This document shows, in pieces, positions 1 to 11,900 of a stretch of DNA of 64,000 nucleotides. The DNA comes from Phaeosaccion multiseriatum (Eukaryota; Ochrophyta, other classes): contig OZ218957.1 of the NCBI GenBank assembly GCA_965112735.1, positions 682,001-746,000 of the forward strand, read 5' to 3'. The first letter of the stretch is position 1; every line of letters starts with the position of its first letter. A model generated the notes under the pieces. That model made no database searches and was not told the DNA's origin. It was given only the letters and a program-made list of their open reading frames with translations. A program made the position numbers and the translations under genes.

Positions 1-761
1 CGGCGTCCTCATCTTCCATCTTCTTCCGTCCTCTTTCCCTCAAGGCTCACTCGTTGCTGGGGTCACGTGCAACTTCCTGTAGCAGATTTCCCTCCTGACG
101 AGGCTCCGCGGCGACGCTCTTGCTCTCTCCTTTTTCTTCGTGCACAGTTCCCATCGTCCTCACTTCCTTGTAACCGTCTCGAGCCAGAGCAGCAGATCTG
201 GGGAGGAGAATCTGGGGGGGAAGAAGGATCCAACCGTCCGCCGTTTGTGATTCCTTTGTACGACCAACTTGCGAGCTACGACAAACACACATGCTATTTC
301 AGTTTCAATTTTTCATTGTTCACGTCCCTACGAAGCGGGGTGGCAGTGGATGGCAGCCGTAGCCGGATAGGATGAGAACCCGAGCGGTTGGTCCATCGGG
401 GAGAAGGGCTGCTTCTCCATCTTCTCTGTAGGGTAGGAAAGGCCGATGCCATGCCGATGCTGGTGAAGGCTGTGTCTCCTCAACGAGCTTGCTATGTCTC
501 TTCGGGGTCCATGCCGAAATACAAGGCCATCGGAGGATACATAGCATTCGTTTCACAGTCAGTCAGCCCTCAGCATTGCCCTGTCCTGCCACACCGTACA
601 CCAACCCCTCTCTCCCCCTCTCCCAGCTGGATCAACCCCTTCTCCCCGTACATTGTACCCACTCGAGTTCACATCGGAGACTGAGGAGGATCGAACCCGT
701 GCCTTGTGCGTTGAGACAATCTAGACAGACCCTCACGGTGCTCTTCCTCAAGGCCGTCCAC

Positions 762-800
762 TACCATCCATTGTCATCCACTGCCATCCACTGCCATCGA
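762..800 (-). repeat. cluster of dispersed GATGGCAGTGGATGG-type motif
   Basis: Read on the minus strand this stretch contains back-to-back versions of GATGGCAGTGGATGG with single-base changes. The same motif recurs throughout the window, both inside the giant coding region and in gyrA introns. Confidence 0.7.
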
Positions 801-1062
801 CTGGAGGGTGTGCCCGCCGTCTGCGCCTCCGACGGGAATGACAAAGCCCGCTACACACGTTACACACGCCCCTCCTCTCCTCTCTGAGGATTCGCTGCTA
901 CCCCCACCCCCGAGCCCCTAGCTCCTCCGTTCCCTTCCTCTCTGCTCGGCGATAGGAGCTTGCTGCGGTGGGTTGTTTGTGACCTCGTTCCCTTCATTTG
1001 CTCTGTGCGTTGCTCCATTTGAGTGACCCAAAATCATCACATCAGGTCGGTGAGGGTCAAGT

Positions 1063-1110
1063 ACCCATCCACGCACCCATCCACGCACCCATCCACGCAC
1101 CCACCCACCA
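1063..1110 (+). repeat. 12-bp minisatellite, unit CCATCCACGCAC
   Basis: Three to four tandem copies of a 12-bp unit are visible. The last is degenerate (CCACCCACCACGC). It is noncoding. Confidence 0.8.
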
Positions 1111-1579
1111 CGCAGGGCCTGTCGTACTTCCTCTCACCCACCACCGTCGGGGAGACAAACGCTCTTCGGACAGTCTTCGCCGTGAAGAAGATCCGTGTGT
1201 CCCTCTCCCCTCCAAAGATCATGTAGAGTGAGAGGGTGGGGGGTTGGACACGCCCTCAGACGCAGACAACAGGCCCCCCCCTGGGTGATACCACCATAGG
1301 CTGCCATCTCCACGTTCGAAGCCTAGCTCATCGATGGCCTCCATCCACCGCCCTCTCAAAGCCCATGTGCTTCCTGAATGAATGCAGACACCAATGCCTC
1401 GCCCTCGCACCTGCTGTGCCCCGAGTGCCGTGTGCGTACATCGTCCGTTCGTTCTCGTGGGTGAGACACACACAGAGAGAGAGAGAGAGAGAGATACAGA
1501 GGCAGCCCGCGTGTGTGTGTGGGCCCGTGTGTGTGCGTGTGTGTGAGTGCGTGTGCCACAGGAGTGACCGTTTCATTCA

Positions 1580-2761
1580 TCACGTGAGGCAATCGAAGGT
1601 GACGCGGTGGTCCGGGTGCTCCAAGCCTATGAGCACGACAGCGCCTCTCTTGTCCTGGGGGAGAGACATGAGATCCATCGTCAGATCCACCATCTTGCTG
1701 CAGTTATACGCCTGCTCCAGCGCGTGGTAGGCTGTCTCATCCTCGGGGGCGTAGTCGGAAATCCCGGTGCGCTGAAGCATCAAGTCGAGCTTTGTGCGGT
1801 CGTCCTGACCAAAGGGAAAGCCCAGCATGGCGGAGAAGAGACGCTCCATGTAGGTAAGGTCCTGCGTCTCGGCCGGGTCAAAGAGGTTGACCAAAAATAG
1901 CTCTCCTCCACCAACTCGGCCTCGTCGGGGCCTCTGGCGAAAGATGCCGTCCTCCTGCTCTTCCTCGACTCGGAAAGCCTCCTCCTGGCCCTGGCCCTGG
2001 CCTTGGCCCTGCTTCTCGTCCTCGGGTCCACCGTTCCCAAAGTAGGCCAGCACTCGTTTGTGGTACTGCTCTCTCGTCCACACCCAGCAGCCAATGGCCG
2101 AGGGAGAGTTGTTAGTGTGGCTGCTGATCCACCGGCACTTCTTGCCCGGCATCAGATCGCACACCTGAGCGCCCACCACGTGTTTGCATCTGCTCAAGAG
2201 CCACTGGTCCAGCGGCCGGGTGTTGAGAATGAACACACTGTTGGGGAAGGTCCGGTCTAGCCACTCAAAGTCCGCGCCCTCCCCGTCGGCCCACACGTCA
2301 GACAGCTTCTGCTCCCGCAGCCCGATGCGCGACTTGTGCTGCCCATCATCACCGTCAAAGGCGCCCCAGAGCTTGTTCTTGTTCTTAAGGAAGAAGTCCT
2401 TGTTACGCCCCAGCCCCCCCTGCTCTAGTGGGATGGTGTTGAGTGTCCATCCGGCGCGGTGGTAAGGCACTCGTCCAAACGCCGCCAGGATGCTGCAAAA
2501 CGTCCGAGTACCGGTTTTGTTGAAGCCGATGAAGAACACGAACCGCTTCCCGCCTCGCCCGTTGCCCCCCTCTCCCTCCTTTAGTCCTCGTGTCCCAGCA
2601 GCCGTCATATCCTCCTGGGCAGAGGGAGGAGCCGGAGGAGCTGTCGTCGAGCAAGCTGGCAAGAAAGCCTGTAGAAGCAGCAGCGACAGCGACAGAGCCA
2701 GAGCAAGAAAGGCTTGCCTCGGAGTTCTCCATCGAGGAAGCCTCCCTGACCCAACCCACAT
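1580..2761 (-). CDS. sulfotransferase-like type II membrane protein
   Basis: Single-exon gene of 393 codons. The start is the first ATG of the frame (2761); an upstream GTG in frame is not needed. Residues 1-16 are basic and residues about 17-34 are a Leu/Ala-rich membrane anchor, giving type II topology typical of Golgi carbohydrate sulfotransferases. Residues 77-90 hold a P-loop-like motif, FIGFNKTGTRTF, which matches the 5'-phosphosulfate-binding loop of PAPS-dependent sulfotransferases. FILNTRPLDQWLLSR (177-191) resembles the downstream 3'-phosphate-binding segment. A GQ-rich and Glu-rich insert follows (about 255-290). The likely reaction is sulfate transfer from PAPS to a glycan or glycoprotein in the Golgi lumen; the acceptor is unknown. 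It is divergent from the giant repeat-protein gene. Family membership is fairly clear, specificity is not. Confidence 0.75.
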   Translation of the reverse strand: MWVGSGRLPRWRTPRQAFLALALSLSLLLLQAFLPACSTTAPPAPPSAQEDMTAAGTRGLKEGEGGNGRGGKRFVFFIGFNKTGTRTFCSILAAFGRVPYHRAGWTLNTIPLEQGGLGRNKDFFLKNKNKLWGAFDGDDGQHKSRIGLREQKLSDVWADGEGADFEWLDRTFPNSVFILNTRPLDQWLLSRCKHVVGAQVCDLMPGKKCRWISSHTNNSPSAIGCWVWTREQYHKRVLAYFGNGGPEDEKQGQGQGQGQEEAFRVEEEQEDGIFRQRPRRGRVGGGELFLVNLFDPAETQDLTYMERLFSAMLGFPFGQDDRTKLDLMLQRTGISDYAPEDETAYHALEQAYNCSKMVDLTMDLMSLPQDKRGAVVLIGLEHPDHRVTFDCLT

Positions 2762-3015
2762 CGCTACCTCCAACACAACCACAGCCACCAGCCTTCCATC
2801 ACACCGCGCCGGAACGGGGCGAGTAGAAACAGGGATTACCTAAAAGTAATCTCCGTAAAGTGCCATCGCAATTTCAGGCACTCGCCCTCAACGGTTAAGA
2901 TTTCCTTTTTTTTATAGGCACCACGACGCTCCGCTTCCGAAAGAGGGGCTGCAGGCGGATGTGGACTCGAATCCTTGGTCCTACTCGCGGCGGCGGCGGC
3001 GCGGCAGAATAAGCA

Positions 3016-3092
<77 letters not shown>

Positions 3093-3095
3093 TCC
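2762..3095. promoter_or_regulatory. divergent promoter and 5' UTR region
   Basis: These 334 bp separate the start codons of the divergent sulfotransferase-like gene and the giant gene, so they must hold both promoters and 5' UTRs unless a first exon lies elsewhere. A T-rich stretch ending in TATAG (about 2907-2918) could be a TATA-like element or the 3' end of a 5'-UTR intron; I cannot decide. The part nearest the giant gene is an (AGC)25 run. Confidence 0.5.
3018..3092 (+). repeat. (AGC)25 trinucleotide run just before the giant gene start
   Basis: An uninterrupted run of 25 AGC units ends three bases before the ATG at 3096. The same frame is open upstream and would read poly-Ser, but only from a GTG. 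The ATG-ATG at 3096-3101 directly precedes a signal peptide, so the run is most likely 5' UTR. Confidence 0.85.
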
Positions 3096-6000
3096 ATGAT
3101 GAGGGGCTACTGCTGCTATGCCATTGTGGCACTGCTCGCTCCAGCCCTACCCGCAGCGCAGTCGCTCCGGGTCCAAACAACGACAGGGGCTTCCATATTT
3201 CACATGCGAGAGGACGAAGCGGCGGCTATTCCTCTTCGTGTGTCCCTCAGCCCAGACGAAGGTGGTGGGGCATCAGGCAATGGCACGCTCTCTCGAGTGG
3301 ATATGTATATAAATGCCACAGTCAGCGGAGCGACATTTTCCGGCCCATACGCAGGGGTTGGTACCGGTAATGGTACCGGACAAGGCTCCCTACAATGGCT
3401 CCACATTAGCGCGGGTTCGGTAGAGGAGCTGCACACAGCGTTGGCCGCCTCTCAATACAAAGCCGCACCAGACTGGAACAGCTACAGCTTTGGCTTCGAT
3501 AGACTCGATGTCGAGGTCACAATACAGGGCATTAGGGGAGGAGATGAAGGAAGAAGCAGTAGCGCAAACAGTAACAGCAGCAGCACCGTGGCATTCTCGA
3601 GACGGGCGGAGAAGGCGCTTTTAATAGACGTGGACGGGGTCAACGACGGGCCAGCTATCAAGTGGAATTCGACAACTGAAGACCTTCGCGGCCTAGAGGA
3701 TGAGCCCGTGCAGGTGGACGGACTGCTCATCGAGGACGCTGACATTGGCGATGGCCTGCTGGAGGTCAACATATCGGCAGGGGTGCAGGGGGCAGCGCTG
3801 TGGTTCGCCAACCCCACTGCATCAGCAGGGCTGTGGATGATGGAGCGGCGGGAGGAGGAGGGGAAGCAGGAGGGCGAGGAGAAGGAGGAGGAGGAGGAGG
3901 AGGTGGTGGACGAGAGCACGCCTTCTCTGAGGTTTAGAGGCACGCTGTCGGCGGCGAACAGAGCCATCGCCTCGCTCGTGTACCAAGGCCAGGAGCACTG
4001 GGCGGGCAACGACGTGATTGTGGTTTCCGTCAGCGACATGGGAAGCAGCAGCAGCAGCTCAGCAGGAGGTACAGAGGGTCAGCTTAGCGAGCTGGGTTTG
4101 GGAGCGGAGCTGCGAATACCCGTTGCCGTGGCGCCAGTCAACGACGCCCCCCTTGTCGACGTTTCAGCGGCCCGGCGAGTCGGGCTGGAGGACCAACTGC
4201 TGCAGCTCGGGGGCGTATCCTTCACAGACGCCGACGCAGGTGAGCCCGTAGTCGGAATCGGAATAGGGCTTAGGAACAGGAATGGATAGGGAGAGAGGAA
4301 CGATGGTAGAAGGTACCGCCTACCACCCACCGATGACATGCCGCCTACCGCCTGCTGGCCTCTTCTTTCTCTCACACCAGCCACACCCCCCCCCCCCCCA
4401 TAACACACACACCTTACAACATGACCAATATCACCAACACCGCATGCACGTATGTATGGCCGCAGGAGAGAATGACGTCATGAGGGCTGACCTCGTGAGC
4501 ACGCTTGGTCGTCTCTCCGTGGTCAGTCGAGGCCGCTCCGTAAGGATAATCACAGGGACAGGCACGCTAGATCGAAGGCTCGAGGTGGCAGGGACCAGCA
4601 GCAACCTCAACGCCCTTCTCGAAACCCTCACCTTCACACCAGACGCCAATGTGAACGTCCTCAGCAACGGACACGCCATCGTGAGCATCAGCATCACCGA
4701 TGCAGGAATGGGGGGGTCTTCAGGGGCCTCACATGGGACAGGGGCGGGAGGAGGGGGAACAGATACGGCCAGAACAGGCACCGCGGAGATTGCGATTCGC
4801 CTCGACCCTGCGTACGACCCTCCTCGCCTCGTGGGGGGCTTGGTAGACGACCTAGAGGCGGGCATATGGGCAGAGGGGGGAGAGGGGTCAGAGGGCGGTA
4901 AGGATGGCGGGGGCCTATTTCGCTTGCTTGAAGACACTTCCACACGCCTCTTCCCTGGCGGGGGCTTGGCGGTGCTGGATGTGGATGACCAACTGCTCCA
5001 GGCCTCTGTGCGAGTGGAGTACGGTGCTCTTTCCGCGGGAGGCAGCACCACAGATGGCGGCAGCAGCAGCAGCAGTAGCAGTTGGTCATCCAGCAGGAGC
5101 AGCAGCAGGTCTGTTGTCTTTGTGGGCTATGCCGGCGCTGTGAATGGGTGGCTGGGCGGCCTGGTGTACAGGGGGCAACGGAACTGGAGCGGAGACGACC
5201 ACCTCGTCGTACAAATCGCACCGCATGGAGGAGGAGGAGGGGAGGAGGAGGAGGAGGAGGAGGAGGAGGAGAAGGGTAGTAGTTCCCCCTCCCCCTCCTC
5301 CTCGTCGTCGTCGTCGTCGTCGTCCTCGTCGTCCTCGTCATCGTTGTTCGAGGCGACCATCCGCGTCGAGCCTGTGAACGACGTCCCTGTCATCCTGTCC
5401 AGCTCTCCCACCTCCCTGGGGCTTTTCACAGAAGAGGACGAAGCTCTGTGGTTGGGAGGGGGTGCGATGGCAGTGGATGACGTCGACGCAGGGGAGGAGC
5501 GCTTTGTCTTCTCTGTAACGGTGGAGGAGGGCGAGCTGTTCCTCACCGCCCCATACAATGAGTCAACGTCGTCGCCAAACGTGAAGCTCACCGCACGTAT
5601 CACCAACAGCACCAGCACCTCCAGCACAGTCACAGATGGAAGCAGCAGTAGCAGCAGCAGTCATATGGGTAGTACTCTGACCCTCACGTCTCCCTTGGCC
5701 GAGGTGACCTCCATCTTGTCGACGGCGGTGTATTACCAACCTCCGAGGGACTGGAGCGGCGTGGATGCGCTGCACGTTGAGGCCATGGACGGCAAGGGTG
5801 GAGTGGCGAGGAGGAAGGTTTCTGTAACTGTCTCACCTGTCAACGATGCGCCCGTGGCGCGCCTGGAGCTGCCTACTGCTGCAACAGCAACAACCACTAC
5901 TACGGATGGTGGTGGTGGTGATGATGGTGTTGGTGCTGCTAACAACGAGAGCTCCTCCTTTCTGGTGGGGCAGTGGGCGTCCATCGGAGGCGGCCTGTCC

Positions 6001-8896
6001 GTGGTGGACGTGGATGCTCTTCAGGTACAGACCTTTCCTCTACCCACTGCCCCCCCTCTCTCCCTCCCTCCCTGCCTCCCCCCTCGCTCCCGCCCCCCCC
6101 CTCTCCCCTCGCTCCCGCCCCCCCCCTCTCCCCCACAACCCTCGCTCCCTCCCTCCATCGCCCCCTCACCCTCTCCCCCACTCTCCTCTCTTCCCCCCTC
6201 CCCCCCACACGCTTCCCTCCTACCCTCTCCAACTCCCTCCGAATAGGGTGAGGACGATGGCATGATCTCTGTGCTGCTCTCCTGTCAGCGCTGCTTATGG
6301 GCCTTGGAGCGCTCAGCGAGCTTCTACGGAGTCACAGTAGATCAGCAGCAGCGGCAGTTGGTGATACAGCAGCAAGACGGGAGCGAAACCGAGAACGAGA
6401 ACGAAACTGGCGACGATGCCATCTCCGCTGGTATTACATCACCAACTGGTGCAGATGGTCTCAGCCCGTACTCCGGGGCCACGCTCTCCTTCCGTGGGCC
6501 CATCGACCGTCTCAACCATGCGTTGCAGGGTGTGGCAATGATGCCGAGGGGCCGTCGGGCTGGCGTGGATATGCTCACTTTCGCGGCCAGCGATGGCCTC
6601 TTGTCTCACAGCACCACAGCCATGGTGAACATCGTGACTCTGTCTCAGATGGCAGTGGATGGAGGAGGACAAGGAGATGAAGAAGGAGGAGACCAAGGAG
6701 GAGAAGGAGGAGGGGCGGGGGTGTGGTTGGAGCACCACCACCTAACGCTGGCGACGACGCTGGCGACGATTTCAATGAATGAGGATGTGCCCTACCTTCT
6801 GCAGGACTTCTCCGACGTTCTCCTGCCCGGGGGGGCGGACGAGGACGAGGATATGGAGGTATATAGATTAGATGGCCTGGGCCTGGGCCTGAGGTCTTTC
6901 TTCGACTTGGACTTGGACCAAGCATTGCCGGTGTCGGTGGAGTTGACCTTCTCTGCTGGAGAGATTGTGCTGCCTGAAGAAGAAGGAGGAAGACTTGAGA
7001 AAGATGATGATGATGGTGTTGATGGTGGTGGTGGTGCCGGCTCCTCCTCCTCCTCCCCTTCGCCGTTGTGGTCTGAGCGGGTGGAGGTGAGCGTGATACC
7101 CCCGAGTGTGGCCGTTGCGTCCATCGTGAGTGGGGCTCGAGCGGGTAGGACCATCGCCGAAGCTTCGATGGCCGTCCAGCAGGCGGTATCCATAGCAGCA
7201 GCAGCAGCAGCAGCAACAGGAGGAGCAGGAGGAGCAAGAGGAGGAGGACACTGGTCGCAGCAGCAGCGGCAGCAGTTGGTGATACAGCAGCAGCCACAGC
7301 AGGCCAGTACCCTTCGCCTGCGAGGGCTGCCCGCAGATGTGCACGCCCTGCTCAGCGGCGCTGCTCTGAAACCGCCGCCCAACTGGAATAGCCTCGACCA
7401 CGGCGCCTGCTCTCTGCTGATGGCAGTGGATGGCCATCTGCTCAGAGCCGCCCTCATCGACGTGGTGCCTGTCCACGACCCTCCAACGCTCCTCCTGCCG
7501 CTGCGTAGAGGAGGGTTTCCGAGTGGGGAGGTAGGAGGAGAGGCAGGAGGAGAGGCTGCTGCTGATGGTGAGGTGGGGGCAGGGAAGGCCAAGGAGAAGG
7601 AGAGGTTGACGGGTTTGGAGGACAGCCCCCTTAACATTGGCGATGGTGTGCTGGTGCTGGAGAATGTGGATGGGGGGATGGTGGACGTACGAGTCACAGC
7701 TGGCAGGAGGGGGGCCTCTCTCTCCCTCAGCAACAGTGGCAGTTGGTCATCCAGCAGCAGCAAGCTCGCAGATGGCAATGATCAGGCCCAACTCAAGCTC
7801 CAGCAGCTGCAGTGGCAGAGACACTTGCGTGGAGCGGGCCTGCATGTGTACCCCTCGGGTAGTGCCGCCCCGGGGGGTGCCTCAGGGGGTACTGATGCTG
7901 GTGCGGATGCCCCAGGGGGGGGGGAGGGCGAGGGCGAGGGCGAGGAGGAGGAGGAGGAGGAGGAGGAGGAGGAGGAGGAGGAGGAGGAGGAGGAGGAGGA
8001 GAGTGGAAGCATTCTGCACTTCCGCGCTTCGAGTGTGGCTGCGGCCAACGAGGCGCTAAGGTCGCTCACCTACCTTGGCAAGAAGGACTGGAGCGGTCAG
8101 GATGAGGTTTCCGTGGTTGTGACGGACGACAGGGGGGCTTTCACCAACGCCACCCTCAACCTCACCCTTGCGCCCGTCAACGACCCTCCGCTCATCTCCA
8201 TCACCTCCGCTTCTTTCATCTCTTCCATCTTCCCCGAGGGACTCTCTTCCTTCCTCCCCGAGGGGGACTCACCCCTCCTCCTTCTCCCCGGGGGTGCGCG
8301 GGTCCCACGCCCGCTACGGCTCTCCGGGGGGGTCGAGGCTGGGGCTGAGGTTGAGACGTCAGCTGCTACGTCCATGGCATTATTTTCGGTGTCCGATGCT
8401 GACGATGAGACCGTAATGGTGACGTTAACGGCCGGCAAGGGCAGCCTCAGCTTAACGGCCTTCAACGGAAGCAGCTCGGTCAACGGAAGCCTTGCGGAGG
8501 AGGAGGAGGAGGAGGAGGAGGTCAACGCGAATCCCAACAAGGGCTTGTTAACCTCCTCGATAAGCGTCAACGGGACCATAAAGGAGGTTAACGCCGCCTT
8601 GACGAGGCTCACCTACACCGCCGCGGAGGAGCAATGGGGCAGGCTGCAGCTGGACTATATCGACATCACCGCCACTGACGTGCCGCCATCGTCGGATGAT
8701 GGTGGAGCAGATGTAACCGTCGAAACGGCTTCTTCCTCCTCTCCGAGGCCGGTGGTGAAGAGACGGCTGCGTGTGGAGCTCTTGCCGGCCCAGCCACCCC
8801 TGTCGTCACTGCTCGTCCTTCGACCCGACAAGGCCGTGTTGGTGAGGAAACGATCCTCGTCCTCCTTCTCCCACTTGGACGTCGAGGGGTGGGCTG

Positions 8897-8958
<62 letters not shown>

Positions 8959-11900
8959 GCTTCATCTTCTTCTTCTTGGCCTTGGCTGGTGTTGGGAGAA
9001 GCGGTAAAAGTGTCCAACGTATTCCTCGAGGGGAAGGAGAAGAACGAGGACAAGGACGATGACAGTTGCAGATACCACGACGACGACAGCTACAGCAGCG
9101 ACAGCTCCTTGGTATCAGCAGGATCCACCGACGCCCTCCCCCCCCTCCTCCTCCCACGAGAGGTGGAGCTTCGCCTGAGGCTCGCAGGTCAGGGATCCCT
9201 CCATATGCGGAAAGGTTCGGGGCAGCAGCTGAAGATAGCCGACCCCTCTTCCGCCTTTGATAGCAGCGCCTCTGCACCCGGAAACCTCACTCTCACCGGC
9301 TCGCCCTGGGCCATTGGTAAGGCACTCCGGCAGGGGGTGGTCTATAGGCCCCAGGGGGGCAACTGGTGGGGGGAGGAGGAGCTCTACATCGAAGTGGTCG
9401 ATGTGAATGTCGAGGTCGATGTGAATGTCGAGGTCGGAGAAGGAGAGGGTGACGCCAGCAGCAACAGCAGCAACAGGGGCAGCAGCAGCAGCTACACGTT
9501 GATTCTCTCCACGACGCCACCTGTGAATAACGCCCCCTCCGTCTCTATCGACGGGCATTCCTATCGTCGTAAGGAGGATGAGGAAGGTGACAAGGAGCAG
9601 CCATCTGCAAAGGCGCCGCTCCTTCTGGAGGTCTCCGAAGACGGGCGCTTGGCGCTGGAGATGCTTTCTGTAACGCATTCTGTAACTGACGCCATCGTGG
9701 AGGTCTCTGTGCGCGCCACCCACGGTGACATTGTCACTGCCAGCGGAGGAGCCGATGGATTACAACGTGGGCAGCAGAACGACGAGGGGGACGATGAAGT
9801 GGAAGTGGTGAGCTTGACTAAGTTGAGTAGCTCGAGCCTGACGGATGAGGAGGAGTGGAGTGATCAACAAGAAGATACGATGCAGCATTTGGTGATACAG
9901 TCCAGGCAGTCCGGTGGAACTGGGACCGGTCTCCGGTTCCGGGGCACACCTTCAGCCGTGGATGCCGCAATCAAAGCCTCGTGGTACCACCCACTCGCGG
10001 ACTTCGCCGGCCTCGATGAGCTTACCTTGACAGCCACTGACCAAGGGACAGGGCTGTGGCGTAGCGTCCGTGCCAGCGTGTTTGTGTCTCCGGTCAACGA
10101 TGCGCCAACTGTGAAAGCGAGCTGGAGTCCTCGCACGGCGCGACTGACGATCTTGGTGGACGACGTTGATACCGCGGAGAATAGCCTCTGTGGAGGAGGA
10201 GGAGGAGGAGGAAAGAACGAAGCGGGAAGCTTTCTGATGGTGACTGTGACACCTCGGCTGGGTACGCTGCTTGTGGGGGGCGGCGGGGCAAGAGAAGGGG
10301 TAGCGGTAGGGGAGGAGGATGACGTCGATGAGAGGTACTATTCGTTCTTCCCCTCCGATGCTGACGTGGGGGCGGCGGCAGTGGCGGCGACCGTCGTGCA
10401 GGTGGTGCAAGCAGATGCCAACAGCAGCAGCTGGTCATACAGCAACAGCAGCCGAGTTACAGCTGGCAGTAGTGGAAGTCCTGACACCGGGTGGTCTTCT
10501 TCGCCTTTGATGCTGCGAGGCACCGTGCACACTCTCAATACCGCCCTCTCCACTCTGCGCTATCGTCTCTCACCCGGAGAGGCAGCAGCAGCAGCAGCAG
10601 CAGCAGTTGGTGATACAGAGGAAGACGGAGAAGAAGGAGGGGATGATGACATGACCGAGAGCGGGGGGGTGGTGTACCTTACCATTTCAGTGGCAGACGA
10701 AGGAGTGTGTGGCTCGGAGGGCGACTCAGGCACCACAGCCACAACCACCGTGGAGCTACGCTGGGGGGAGGAGGAAGAAGTTGCCTCCGCAGAGAGCATG
10801 ACGGTGGCGGCCTGGCAGCAATCGCTTACCCTCGCTTCTTCCGCCGAGCATGTCTTTACGAAGGAGGACGAGAGGGTGCGGCTACCAGATGCTACCATCA
10901 GCAGTAGGTCATCCAGCAGCAGCAGGAGTGGTCAAGACTCTGCAGCGGCAGTGGTGATGCAGTTGGTCATCCAACCGCGAGGGGGGAGCCTCCACCTCGG
11001 CAACGAAGGTAGGCGCCTGCTTGATGAGACAGTGCTGCGGCTGTCTACACAAGGCGCAAAAAGTGGTGATACATCAGCAGTAGTTGGTGATACACCAATA
11101 GGCTACGCCTCTCAGTCTCCGGCGGCGGCAATGGCAGTGGAAGGCCTGCCGGCAGATCTCAATGCTCTCCTCTCAGACCTTTGGTTCCTCCCCACGCCGG
11201 ATTGCTTCGGAACCTGGGCACACGCAGAGTTGAGCAACGCTGGTCTGGCAAGGGTTGATATCGATCTTCGTAGCCTCACTCTTCTAGAGCAGGGGGAGGG
11301 GCGGCAGCAGGAGAAAGAGGAGCAAGAGGTGGAGGAGGAGGGGGGCGAGTTGGTAGACCAGTTGGTGGTTTACGTGTCTGTGGGGGCTGTGAATGACGCA
11401 CCGCGGCTCTTGGTGCCTCCCGAGTGGCTGGTGCTCGGGGGAAACGATAGCCTGGCCAACGTCCCTCTGCCCACAGCAGGTGGTGATACAGCGGCGTCAG
11501 CAGCAGCAGCAGCAGCAGCCATTGGTGATCCAGTGCCGCTGCAGGTGCAGACAGGCGGAGGCCGGGTGGCCCTCTCAGGTCTGGGGGTGGTCGATCCCGA
11601 GGGGGACATTGTAACATTGGACGTTTCGCCCTTCTTCGTGAGAACGGGGCCCGGGGAGGGCGGAGGTGACTCCCCGAAGGTAGGCGTCGTCGGAGTGGAC
11701 GAGATGGTGGCCTTACGTAATGGGGTGTTGGTGTTACGCAACTTTGGTGGGGAAGGAGAGGGGGATGGCACTCTGCGGCTCGTGGGGCTGGAGGAGTACG
11801 TTACAAGCACCCTGGCGACGCTAGTCTATACCACCAACGCGTCTACATGGACAGGGCGTCACCTCCTCCAGTTTGTGGCGCGGGATGGTGCAAGTGATAG

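Larger units (their letters stand above)
1..1579. other. intergenic region without a supported gene
   Basis: No open frame here resembles a known protein and none has a convincing splice structure. It holds a cluster of reverse copies of the dispersed GATGGCAGTGGATGG motif (about 762-800), a 12-bp minisatellite (about 1063-1110), a GA run (about 1476-1493) and a GT-rich stretch (about 1510-1555). The right end lies just beyond the stop of the minus-strand sulfotransferase-like gene, so the last few hundred bases probably include its 3' UTR. A gene whose body lies left of the window could extend in, but I cannot show it. Confidence 0.5.

Noticed and set aside
680-745. tRNA-like T-arm (GGGTTCGATCC on the minus strand)
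   Set aside because: The 3' half looks tRNA-like but no matching 5' acceptor strand or D-arm lies upstream and the T-stem has mismatches, so no cloverleaf forms.
2961-3095. Upstream extension of the giant protein as a poly-Ser N-terminus
   Set aside because: The frame has only a GTG upstream; the ATG at 3096 directly precedes a normal signal peptide.
2975-3370. Poly-Gln frame overlapping the start of the giant gene
   Set aside because: It is the (AGC)n run read in another frame; no family resemblance downstream.
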